A stretch of 37,863 bases of DNA from Acidimicrobiaceae bacterium. Its GTDB lineage: Bacteria > Actinomycetota > Acidimicrobiia > Acidimicrobiales > Aldehydirespiratoraceae. Positions within the stretch are counted from its first letter, which is position 1. Every line of letters begins with the position of its first letter. Location: NCBI GenBank assembly GCA_009843735.1, contig VYCW01000053.1, positions 1 through 37,863 of the forward strand, read 5' to 3'. The notes below the pieces were generated by a model. That model was not told the origin of the DNA, searched no databases, and worked only from the letters and a program-made list of their open reading frames with translations. Both the position numbers and the translations under genes were made by a program. This document shows positions 1 through 7,236 of the stretch, piece by piece.

Positions 1-1026
1 CAGCGCGACCTCCTCGAGCTTGAGGGCGATGTCGAGCAGCGGGTTCTTGCCGATGACCCCGAACACGTCGTGGGCCGCCTTCTTGATGATGACCGCCCTC
101 GGGTCGTAGTTCTTGTAGACGCGGTGCCCGAATCCCATCAGCCGGTGCCCGCCCCGCTTCACGCTGGCTATGAAGCTGTCGACCTCCTCGTAGGAGCCGA
201 TCTGGGTCAGCATGTTGATCACGGCCTCGTTGGCCCCGCCGTGCAGCGGTCCGTACAGGGCCGCGCAGCCGGCCGCAATGGCGGTGTAGGGGTCGGCGTG
301 GCTCGACCCGACCACCCGGGTGGCGGTGGTCGAGCAGTTCTGGCCGTGGTCGGCGTGGAGGATGAACAGCACCCGCATGGCCCGCACCAGGGCCTCGTCG
401 GGCTCGTACTCGCCGCCCACGTCGAACATCATCTTCAGGAAGCGCGTCGGGTAGTCGTTGGCGTTGTCGGGGAATATGAACGGCAGGCCCCTTGAGAACC
501 GGTACGCGGCCGCGGCCAGTGTGGGCATCTTCGCGATCAGCCGCACGATCTGCGCCCTGCGATTCTCGGTGTCGAAGATGTCCTTGGCCTCGGGATAGAA
601 GGTGGACAGCCCGGCCACGCCGGAGGTGAGCAGCCCCATCGGGTGGGCGTCGTAGTGGAAGGCGTCGTAGATGCGCTTGCGGAAGTTCTCGTGGATGAAC
701 GTGTGGTGCGTGATCAGGTCCACCCACTCGTCGAGCTCGGCCTGGGTGGGCAGTTCCCCGTAGATCAGCAGGTGGGCGACCTCGGGGAAGGTGCTCTGCT
801 CGGCCAGCTGCTCGATGGGGTAGCCCCGGTAGCGCAGGATGCCGGTCTCGCCGTCGATCTCGGCCACCGAGCTGGAGGTGACCGCCGTGGTGGCCATGCC
901 CGGATCGTGGAACCAGATGCCCGGGAGCAGCTTGCGCCACGCTGTGGCGTCGACACCGCCGGAGACGATCGGGATCTCGATGCTGTTGCCCGTGCGGTTG
1001 TCGGTGATGGTGATGCTCTCAGCCAC
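1..1026 (-). CDS. gltA: Citrate synthase (3' end cut off by window edge)
   Basis: Condenses acetyl-CoA and oxaloacetate to citrate, the entry step of the TCA cycle, in the cytosol. The visible 342 codons read as a hexameric-type bacterial citrate synthase (family length about 430 residues), so roughly the last 90 residues lie beyond the left edge. The two catalytic histidine motifs are present: LYGPLHGGANEAV and, further on, MGFGHRVYKNYDPRA. The third catalytic residue, an aspartate near the C-terminus, would be outside the window. The start is a GTG at 1024-1026 giving (M)AESITITDNRTG, which fits the short N-terminal beta-hairpin region of this type. The gene heads left, away from the carboxyltransferase gene. 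Identity is secure; the exact start is likely but has no clear Shine-Dalgarno sequence. Confidence 0.95.
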   Translation of the reverse strand, partial: MAESITITDNRTGNSIEIPIVSGGVDATAWRKLLPGIWFHDPGMATTAVTSSSVAEIDGETGILRYRGYPIEQLAEQSTFPEVAHLLIYGELPTQAELDEWVDLITHHTFIHENFRKRIYDAFHYDAHPMGLLTSGVAGLSTFYPEAKDIFDTENRRAQIVRLIAKMPTLAAAAYRFSRGLPFIFPDNANDYPTRFLKMMFDVGGEYEPDEALVRAMRVLFILHADHGQNCSTTATRVVGSSHADPYTAIAAGCAALYGPLHGGANEAVINMLTQIGSYEEVDSFIASVKRGGHRLMGFGHRVYKNYDPRAVIIKKAAHDVFGVIGKNPLLDIALKLEEVAL

Positions 1027-1155
1027 GAGTCTTACCCCGTCTCGGCGAGGCGGTGATCGTGATCTTCGCTGTCATCGAGTATCAGATTACCGGGGACCGG
1101 ATATGGCACCGCACTTCGCGGCGGAGTGAGTGCATCCGCATTTTTGCAAGAAGGC

Positions 1156-1175
1156 GCAAGATTCGAGGATCTTGC
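1156..1175 (-). terminator. Possible hairpin terminator after the carboxyltransferase gene
   Basis: GCAAGAT, a 6-nt loop and ATCTTGC form a perfect 7-bp stem about 50 bp beyond the stop codon of the gene at 1226-2590. No clear T tract follows in either direction, so intrinsic termination is uncertain. The rest of the 1027-1225 gap must hold the citrate synthase promoter; I see TAATCT and GATACT as candidate -10 boxes on the minus strand but cannot choose between them. Confidence 0.35.
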
Positions 1176-1225
1176 GGTGCGGCGCCGGCGGCCGGGCCCG
1201 CATCTCAGGGCTCGTGGCCTGGCGG

Positions 1226-2590
1226 CTAGAGCGGGGAATTGTCGTGGCGCCGGCGGGGCAGCCGCTCCCGCTTGGAGATGAGCATCTCCAATGCGGCGCA
1301 GACTTGCCGCCTCGTGTCGGCCGGCTCGATCACCGAGTCGATGGCGCCGCGCTCCGCAGCGACGTACGGGTTCAGCAGGCGCTGCTCATAGGCCGCCTCC
1401 AACTCGGCCCGCTCGGCCTCGCCGGCCGAGCGGTGCAGGATCTCCACCGCCCCCTTGGCCCCCATCACCGCGATCTCGGCCGTCGGCCAGGCCAGAGCAA
1501 CGTCGTTGCCCATGGGCTTGGAGTCCATGACGATGTAGGCGCCGCCGTAGGACTTGCGCAGGGTGACGTTCACCCGCGGCACGGTGGCCCGGGCGTAGGC
1601 GAACGCCATCTGGGCCCCGTAGCGGATCATTCCCCGCCACTCCAGGTCCTTGCCCGGGTAGAAGCCGGACGTGTCGACGAAGGTCACCAGCGGAAGGTTG
1701 AACGCGTCGCAGAACGCCACGAACCGGGCCCCCTTGCGGGAGGCAGTGATGTCGAGCGTCCCGGCCAGCGACTGGGGCTGGTTGGCCACGATCCCGACGG
1801 GCCGCCCCCCGAAGGAGGCGAACGCAGTGACCAGGTTGGTGGCCCAGTAGGCGTGCGGCTCGAGCAGCACGTTGTTGTCGGTGACCGCGGCCACCACATC
1901 GCGCACGTCGTAGGTGCCGCCCGACTCGGGCGGCAGCACCTCGTAGGCCTCGGGCACCGCCCGGTCCACAGGATCGACGCACACCCGGGCGGGCGGGTCG
2001 CAGCCGTTGCTGTCGGGGAGGTAGCCGAGCAGCTCGGCTGCTATCTCGTCGGCCTCGGTGTCGTTGGCGGCCAGGAAGCTGGCCACGCCTGAGTTGACCG
2101 AGTGGGTCTCGCCCCCGCCCAGGTCGCCCCGGTCGACCGGCATTCCGGTGAAGTGCTCCACCATCCGGGGCCCGACCACGAAGGCGTAGGCGTCGGCGGT
2201 CATCACCACGAAGTCGGCCAGACCCAGCAGCAGGGCCGGACCCGAGACGTTGGGCCCGGCTGCGATCACGATCACCGGCACGACCCCCGAGCATCGGGAC
2301 AGCTCAACCGCGGCAGTGGCCCAGCCGTGCAGGGCGGCCACCCCGGCGTTGAGGTCGGCTCCCGAGGAGGCCAGCCTCAGCAGCACGGGGAGCCGCTGGT
2401 CGCGGGCCAGGCGGGCCGCGGCGGCCATGCTCTGGCCGTCGGTCGGGGTGAGCGCTCCGCTCTGGTTCTCCTCGGACCCGCGGGCGTCGATCTCCACCAC
2501 GGTGCGGCCGCCGACAGCGCACACACGGCTGTGCACGAATCCGGACGCCCCGGTGCGGACGCCAATCACGGTTGTCTGGGAGTCCGCCAT
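1226..2590 (-). CDS. Acyl-CoA carboxylase carboxyltransferase-like protein
   Basis: The protein has the two-part crotonase-fold architecture of acyl-CoA carboxylase beta subunits, which move CO2 from carboxybiotin to acetyl- or propionyl-CoA. The C-terminal half is close to PccB: FVDTSGFYPGKDLEWRG, then KSYGGAYIVMDSK and AWPTAEIAVMGAKGAVEIL. The N-terminal half (about residues 30-190) is shorter and degenerate: the usual SGGARIQEG-like segment reads SSGADLNAG, and the GPCAGGAVYSPAL-like oxyanion segment reads GPNVSGPALLLGL. At 454 residues it is about 60-80 shorter than typical PccB/AccD5 proteins. I chose the ATG at 2588-2590 (MADSQTTVIG); an in-frame ATG at 2635 would add 15 unconserved residues. 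No biotin carboxylase gene is nearby. It may be a divergent or partner-dependent subunit. Confidence 0.8.
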   Translation of the reverse strand: MADSQTTVIGVRTGASGFVHSRVCAVGGRTVVEIDARGSEENQSGALTPTDGQSMAAAARLARDQRLPVLLRLASSGADLNAGVAALHGWATAAVELSRCSGVVPVIVIAAGPNVSGPALLLGLADFVVMTADAYAFVVGPRMVEHFTGMPVDRGDLGGGETHSVNSGVASFLAANDTEADEIAAELLGYLPDSNGCDPPARVCVDPVDRAVPEAYEVLPPESGGTYDVRDVVAAVTDNNVLLEPHAYWATNLVTAFASFGGRPVGIVANQPQSLAGTLDITASRKGARFVAFCDAFNLPLVTFVDTSGFYPGKDLEWRGMIRYGAQMAFAYARATVPRVNVTLRKSYGGAYIVMDSKPMGNDVALAWPTAEIAVMGAKGAVEILHRSAGEAERAELEAAYEQRLLNPYVAAERGAIDSVIEPADTRRQVCAALEMLISKRERLPRRRHDNSPL

Positions 2591-2644
2591 CACGGCGTCA
2601 GAGGCCCCGCGGATAGACGGGCGAACCCGGCCCATACGGGGCGG

Positions 2645-2690
2645 GGCCGTGGCCCGAGCGGCCCGTGAGCGCTGCGAACAAGAGCGGGAA
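2645..2690. repeat. 46-bp dispersed element, copy 1
   Basis: This sequence recurs at 30137-30182 in the same strand orientation with 43 of 46 positions identical, including a perfect run of 27. Both copies are in intergenic DNA beside a gene start. Copy 1 lies between the carboxyltransferase start and the end of the LysR gene. Its function is unknown; it could be a REP-like dispersed element. The rest of the 2591-2737 gap shows no clear promoter or gene. Confidence 0.7.
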
Positions 2691-2737
2691 TGACCACCCT
2701 GCGCCGTGATTGGCTGCCGGTCGATCCGCGCACGTCC

Positions 2738-3697
2738 TCATGGTAGATGCGAGGACCGGTATGCCACCGGCTGGGGCGAGAGAGCCTCCACGGCGTGGAT
2801 GTGAGGCTGGTTGGCCGACTCCCGGTGGACGATCCGCCTGATGGCGTCGGCCACGGCCCGCGGCGGTGCGGCCGGCATGGTGCGACGGTTACGGGCCAGC
2901 CCCACGAGCCTCGGGCTCAGCCGGTCGACCCTCACGCTGCGCCAGCCCTCCGGTGACGCGCCGTGGGTTGCGCTGGCCGGCAACAGGGCCGGCGCGAAGC
3001 CCGCGAAGGCCAGCGAGGCCAGCAGCCGCAGGCCGTCGATCTCGGCTCGGCTCCGCAGCTCGACGCGGACCCGCCGAGCGTCGGTGTCGATCTCGTCGCG
3101 GAACGCGGTGCCCTTGGGCGGCAGCAGGATCTCATGCCGGGCCAGCTCGGCCAGGTCGATCCGGTCGCGTTGGGCCAGCTCGTGGTCCTCCGACGCGATC
3201 ACGACCCGGTCTTCGGAGAACAGTTCGGCCGTCTCGATGTCGGGATCCTCCACCGGCAGGTTCACGACCGCCAGGTCCAGGCGGTTCTGGACCAGCAGCG
3301 GCACCAGCGACGTGGTGGTGGCGTCGAGGATGACCACCTCGAGACTCTCGTGTAGCCGGCCCACCTCGTCCAGCACTAGGGGGACGATCCATCGGGCCGT
3401 GGTGCCGATGACGCCCACGGTCACGGTTCCGGTGAGGTTGGCCCGCATGGACGCCAGGTCGTCGGAGATTGCCTGCAGCTCCACCTGGATGCGGCGGGCC
3501 CGGTCGGCGACAACCTGGCCCTCGGGGGTGAGGCACCTCCGGGCCCTGTCGATCAGGGTGGCGCCGGCCTCATGCTCCAGGCGGGAGATGTGGGCGGAGA
3601 CGTTGGACTGCACGGTGTGCAGGGCTTGGGCGGCCGCCGAGAAGCTCTGATGCTCGGCGACCGCGAGCAAGACATTGAGCTGCCGGACGTCCATCAT
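2738..3697 (-). CDS. LysR-family transcriptional regulator
   Basis: This is a DNA-binding regulator of about 320 residues, the normal size for the family. Residues 1-60 form the winged helix-turn-helix (VRQLNVLLAVAEHQSFSAAAQ, then VQSNVSAHISRLEHEAGATLIDR). Residues 90-290 form a periplasmic-binding-protein-like inducer domain, opening with GTVTVGVIGTTARWIVP. The inducer cannot be read from sequence. Two adjacent ATG codons open the gene (3697 and 3694). A TATCGT -10 box ends 8 nt before the second and 5 nt before the first, so the second ATG is the better leaderless start. An inverted repeat overlaps that box and suggests autoregulation. The carboxyltransferase gene follows on the same strand after about 150 bp, and aconitase lies upstream; either could be a target, but this is inference. 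Confidence 0.92.
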   Translation of the reverse strand: MMDVRQLNVLLAVAEHQSFSAAAQALHTVQSNVSAHISRLEHEAGATLIDRARRCLTPEGQVVADRARRIQVELQAISDDLASMRANLTGTVTVGVIGTTARWIVPLVLDEVGRLHESLEVVILDATTTSLVPLLVQNRLDLAVVNLPVEDPDIETAELFSEDRVVIASEDHELAQRDRIDLAELARHEILLPPKGTAFRDEIDTDARRVRVELRSRAEIDGLRLLASLAFAGFAPALLPASATHGASPEGWRSVRVDRLSPRLVGLARNRRTMPAAPPRAVADAIRRIVHRESANQPHIHAVEALSPQPVAYRSSHLP

Positions 3698-3702
3698 AAG
3701 AA

Positions 3703-3718
3703 ACGATACAAACTATCG
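3703..3718 (-). promoter_or_regulatory. LysR promoter with overlapping inverted repeat
   Basis: On the minus strand the hexamer TATCGT (3708 to 3703) lies just upstream of the two LysR start codons. It overlaps the inverted repeat CGATA-N5-TATCG at 3704-3718, and a CAAACT motif repeats at 3709-3726. A binding site covering the -10 box is typical of negative autoregulation by LysR proteins. Confidence 0.5.
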
Positions 3719-3780
3719 ATGCAAACTGTTGAATTGATCAACCAGAGAGGGCTGATGTGTGCTATATTGCTAATATCAAT

Positions 3781-3818
3781 CCGGTCGGCAGGTGTACTCC
3801 TCCTCACCGGCCGACCGG
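3781..3818. other. Strong intergenic hairpin of unknown role
   Basis: CCGGTCGGCAGGTG (3781-3794) pairs with CACCGGCCGACCGG (3805-3818) across a 10-nt loop, with one mismatch in 14 pairs. It lies in an AT-richer stretch between the LysR promoter and the aconitase terminator, where no coding frame is convincing. It may be part of a small RNA, an operator or a second terminator for aconitase. Confidence 0.5.
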
Positions 3819-3861
3819 TCAGACTTGGATCGATACCCCCCAAATCGGTTCAAGCATCAAT

Positions 3862-3895
3862 GAAGCGGCTGATCGAACCCCAGATCAGCCGCTTC
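3862..3895. terminator. Strong hairpin terminator after aconitase
   Basis: GAAGCGGCTGATC (3862-3874) and GATCAGCCGCTTC (3883-3895) form a perfect 13-bp stem with an 8-nt loop, about 30 bp past the aconitase stop codon. The plus-strand flank is TGTCTTGTG and the minus-strand flank is ATTGATGCTTG, so the T tract is weak on both sides. It most likely ends the aconitase transcript, but it could also end a plus-strand small RNA from the gap. Confidence 0.75.
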
Positions 3896-3925
3896 TGTCT
3901 TGTGCGGGTACTTCTGGTGGCGGGC

Positions 3926-6214
3926 CTAGACGCGAGTGCGTTGGCGGATGATGTTCAGCGCGCTCCCGGCATGGAACCACTCGATCTGTTCGGCGCTGAG
4001 GGTGTGCAGCCCCTCGAATGACCACGCCGCGCCGTCGGGTGCGGTGACCTCCACCGTCACCGGCTCGTCGGGCGCCAGATCGGCCAGACCCCTCACCGCG
4101 ATGCGGTCGTTCTCGCCGATGCGGTCGTAGTCGGCGGGATCGGCGAACGTCAGCGCCAGCACGCCCTGCTTCTTGAGGTTGGTCTCGTGGATGCGGGCGA
4201 AGCTGCGGGCCAGCGCCAGCACGCAGCCCCGGAAGCGGGGCTCCATGGCCGCGTGCTCGCGGCTCGAGCCCTCGCCGGTGTTGGAGTCGCCGATGAACAC
4301 CCATCGCAGTCCGGCCTCGTGGTAGGAGCGGGCGATGTCGGGCAGGGACTGGACCTCGCCGGTGAGCTGGTTGCGGCCGTGGCCGACCTCGTAGCCGTTG
4401 AACCCGTTAACCACACCCAGGTACAGGTTGCCCGAGATGTTCTCCAGGTGGCCCCGGTAGCGCAGCCACGGACCGGCCGCGGAGATGTGGTCGGTGGTGC
4501 ACTTGCCCTTGGCCTTGGCGATCACGGGCAGGTCCTTGTAGTCGCTGCCGTCCCAGGGGGCGAAGGGCTCGAGGAGCTGGATGCGCTCGGAGTCGGGCGA
4601 GACCCGGACGTCGACCGCCGAGCCGTCGGCGGGCGGCGCCACGAACGTGTCCTCGCCGGGGTCGAACCCGTCGGGGGGAAGCTCGATGCCGGACGGCTCG
4701 GCCAGCGCCACCGGCTCGCCGCGGTCGTTGGTGAGGGTGCCGCCGATCGGGTCGAAGTCGACGGTGCCGGCCAGCGCCAGCGCGATCACGGTCTCGGGGG
4801 AGGTGACGAAGGCCAGCGTGGCCGGGTCGCCGTCGTTGCGCTTGGGGAAGTTGCGGTTGTAGGAGGTGACGATCACGTTGGGCCGGCCCGGCGTGTGGCC
4901 CTCCTCGCCGGAGCGGTCCCACTGGCCGATGCAGGGTCCGCAGGCGTTGGCCAGAACGGTCGCGCCGAGAGCCTCGAAGTCGTCCATCAGGCCGTCGCGC
5001 ACGATGGTGGAGCGGATCTGCTCGGAGCCCGGTGTCACCAGCAGCCGGGTGCGGGCTCGCAGGCCCTTGCCGGCCGCGTCCCGGGCTATCGAGGCGGCCC
5101 GGGTGATGTCCTCGTAGGACGAGTTGGTGCAGCTGCCGATGAGGGCGGCGCTTATCTCCAGCGGCCACTGGTTGTCGCGGGCCTCCTCGCCGAGATCGGC
5201 GACCTCGCGTGCCAGGTCCGGGGTGTGGGGGCCGTTGATGTGGGGTCCGAGGGTGTCGAGGTCGATCTCCACCACCCGGTCGTAGAAGCGCTCGGGGTCG
5301 GCCTCGGTCTCGGGGTCGCCGCAGAGATGGTCGGCAGCCGCGGCGGCCAGGTCGGCGGCGTCGGCCCGGCCGGTGGCCCGCAGGTAGCGGTCCATCGACT
5401 CGTCGTAGTCGAAGATCGATGTGGTGGCGCCGATCTCGGCGCCCATGTTGCAGATGGTGGCCTTGCCGGTGGCGCTCAGAGAGCGGGCCCCCGGCCCGAA
5501 GTACTCGACGATGGCGCCGGTGCCGCCGGCCACGGTGAGGATGTCGGCCACCTTCAGGATCACGTCCTTGGGGGCCGACCAGCCGCTGAGCTCGCCGGTG
5601 AGGTGGACGCCGATGAGCTTGGGCCAGCGCACGTTCCACGGGAACCCGGTCATCACGTCGACCGCGTCGGCACCGCCCACGCCCACCGCCACCATGGCCA
5701 GCCCGCCCGCGTTGGGGGTGTGGCTGTCGGTGCCGATCATCATCCCGCCGCAGAAGGCGTAGTTCTCCAGCACGACCTGGTGGATGATCCCGGAGCCGGG
5801 CTTCCAGAAGCCGGCGCCGTAGCGGGCGCACACGCTGTGCAGGAACTCGTAGACCTCGTCGTTGCCCGACAGGGCGGCCATCAGGTCGCGCTTGGCGTCG
5901 GTGCGGGCGGTGATCAGGTGGTCGCAGTGGGTGGTGGTGGGCACCTGTACCTCGTCGAGCCCGGCGGTCATGAACTGCAGCCACGCCATCTGGGCGGTGG
6001 CGTCCTGCATGGCGACCCGGTCAGGCCGCAGGTCCACATAGGTCACGCCCCGCTCGGGGACCCCGGTCTCGGACGGGTCGAGATGGTTGACGAGGATCTT
6101 CTCGGTCAGCGTCAACGGCCGCCCGAAGCTCTGGATGGCCCGCCCGACCCGCTCGTCCAGGGTGGCGTACACGCCCTCGATCAACTCCACCGGAGTACTA
6201 GCAAACACAGCCAT
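3926..6214 (-). CDS. acn: Aconitate hydratase, mitochondrial-type
   Basis: Interconverts citrate and isocitrate through cis-aconitate in the TCA cycle, using a [4Fe-4S] cluster in the cytosol. The 762 residues match the shorter mitochondrial-like aconitase group rather than the roughly 900-residue AcnA type. The three cluster cysteines are at 362 (GSCTNSSYED), 425 and 428 (ANACGPCIGQW). Their spacing of 63 and 3 equals that of the animal mitochondrial enzyme. The C-terminal swivel domain carries GDSNTGEGSSREHAAMEPR. The ATG at 6212-6214 lies 6 nt downstream of a TAGGCT -10 box (minus strand), so the mRNA is probably leaderless. A strong hairpin follows the stop. Citrate synthase lies 3 kb downstream, giving two consecutive TCA steps in one neighbourhood. 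Confidence 0.96.
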   Translation of the reverse strand: MAVFASTPVELIEGVYATLDERVGRAIQSFGRPLTLTEKILVNHLDPSETGVPERGVTYVDLRPDRVAMQDATAQMAWLQFMTAGLDEVQVPTTTHCDHLITARTDAKRDLMAALSGNDEVYEFLHSVCARYGAGFWKPGSGIIHQVVLENYAFCGGMMIGTDSHTPNAGGLAMVAVGVGGADAVDVMTGFPWNVRWPKLIGVHLTGELSGWSAPKDVILKVADILTVAGGTGAIVEYFGPGARSLSATGKATICNMGAEIGATTSIFDYDESMDRYLRATGRADAADLAAAAADHLCGDPETEADPERFYDRVVEIDLDTLGPHINGPHTPDLAREVADLGEEARDNQWPLEISAALIGSCTNSSYEDITRAASIARDAAGKGLRARTRLLVTPGSEQIRSTIVRDGLMDDFEALGATVLANACGPCIGQWDRSGEEGHTPGRPNVIVTSYNRNFPKRNDGDPATLAFVTSPETVIALALAGTVDFDPIGGTLTNDRGEPVALAEPSGIELPPDGFDPGEDTFVAPPADGSAVDVRVSPDSERIQLLEPFAPWDGSDYKDLPVIAKAKGKCTTDHISAAGPWLRYRGHLENISGNLYLGVVNGFNGYEVGHGRNQLTGEVQSLPDIARSYHEAGLRWVFIGDSNTGEGSSREHAAMEPRFRGCVLALARSFARIHETNLKKQGVLALTFADPADYDRIGENDRIAVRGLADLAPDEPVTVEVTAPDGAAWSFEGLHTLSAEQIEWFHAGSALNIIRQRTRV

Positions 6215-6220
6215 ACGGCC

Positions 6221-6226
6221 AGCCTA
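6221..6226 (-). promoter_or_regulatory. -10 box of leaderless aconitase promoter
   Basis: The minus-strand hexamer TAGGCT ends 6 nt before the aconitase ATG. This is the same placement seen before several other first genes in the window, and it predicts transcription starting at or next to the start codon. Confidence 0.55.
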
Positions 6227-6264
6227 CGAGCGGAGATCGCTGCCCGATCCGGGAAGGCCCGGGG

Positions 6265-7218
6265 CTACAGGTCGGGCCAGCGGCGGGAACGGGTCGACGG
6301 GGTGCGGCGACGGCCACCCAGGGCCCATTGGCGGCGCCAGACGCCCACCTCGGGGCCGGTGAGGGTGCCGCTGGTGCTGGCGTGAGCCCGCTTGCGGGCC
6401 GAGTACCAGTCGGTGCTGGCCTCGTCGGCCAGCGCGGTCACCGCGTCCTCGATCCGGGACGCGAACCGGGGCGCCCGCTCGTCGTCCTCCGGCCGCATCG
6501 GGGTGCCGAACGTGACGGTCGCCTCCGCGGGCTGGGGCATGGTGCGGCCCTTGCGCAGGATGCTGCCGGTGCCGCCCACATGGATCGGCACGACCGGCAC
6601 CCCGCAGCGCACCGACAGGTAGGCCGCCCCGCCCCGGAACGGCTGTCCCCAGCCGTCGGGGCTGCGGCCGCCCTCGGGGTAGATCAGCAGGCTCCAGCCG
6701 TCGTCGATCAGTCCGGCGGCGAGGTCGGCGGACCGGCGGCCCACCCTGGCCCGCTCGATGGGAATGGCCCCCATCACCAGCGCGGCGGTGGCACCCGCCG
6801 CCCGGGAGCCGAAGAAGTAATCCGACGCCGCCCCCACCACGACTTTGTGGCGCCACGGCTCCGGGATCGACGTGAGCAGCAGCGGCGTGTCGATGTGGCT
6901 GTGGTGGTTGGAGGCGAACACCGCCGGGCCGTCCAGGTCGGCCAGCCGGTCGGTGCCGGTGCGATGCGGCGAGGCCAGCACCTGCACCATGGCCCGCATC
7001 GGCCCCTCCACGATGGCGGCCCGGCACATGCGGGCCGCCCAGCGGCGGGACCAGCCGGTGTCGAAGTCGACGCCGGTGCGCCTTAGGGCTTCCGGCGGCT
7101 CCACTCCACCCGGAACAGTGGGAGCCCGGTACGGGAACGAGCGGGCCCGCAGCGTGCGAATTGGCGACGGCAGGCGGTTCCCCAGCCGCACCACACCCAG
7201 GTCGTGCGCGATACCCAT
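6265..7218 (-). CDS. PlsC-type 1-acylglycerol-3-phosphate acyltransferase family protein
   Basis: Proteins of this family move an acyl chain from acyl-CoA or acyl-ACP to a lysophospholipid or similar acceptor at the inner membrane face. The catalytic NHxxxxD motif is NHHSHID (residues 104-110), and the acceptor-binding motif is YPEGGRS, about 65 residues later. The length of 317 is slightly above the usual 240-280 because of an N-terminal extension of about 70 residues and a basic C-terminal tail. It is the last gene of a minus-strand operon: its ATG lies 18 nt after the stop of the LarA-like gene, with a GGGGCGG stretch as a possible ribosome site. The neighbours suggest a specialised lipid rather than bulk phospholipid, but the acceptor is unknown. 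Confidence 0.88.
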   Translation of the reverse strand: MGIAHDLGVVRLGNRLPSPIRTLRARSFPYRAPTVPGGVEPPEALRRTGVDFDTGWSRRWAARMCRAAIVEGPMRAMVQVLASPHRTGTDRLADLDGPAVFASNHHSHIDTPLLLTSIPEPWRHKVVVGAASDYFFGSRAAGATAALVMGAIPIERARVGRRSADLAAGLIDDGWSLLIYPEGGRSPDGWGQPFRGGAAYLSVRCGVPVVPIHVGGTGSILRKGRTMPQPAEATVTFGTPMRPEDDERAPRFASRIEDAVTALADEASTDWYSARKRAHASTSGTLTGPEVGVWRRQWALGGRRRTPSTRSRRWPDL

Positions 7219-7236
7219 CAGCTCACGCCGCCCCGG

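Noticed and set aside
3841..3900. A tRNA suggested by GGTTCAAGC near the aconitase terminator
   Set aside because: Neither strand gives a T arm or acceptor stem around the motif; the strong hairpin there is a simple stem-loop.
4187..6385. 732-residue plus-strand open frame antisense to aconitase
   Set aside because: It is a GC-rich shadow with Gly, Val and His-biased composition and no recognisable domain. The minus-strand frame is a full aconitase with all cluster cysteines.
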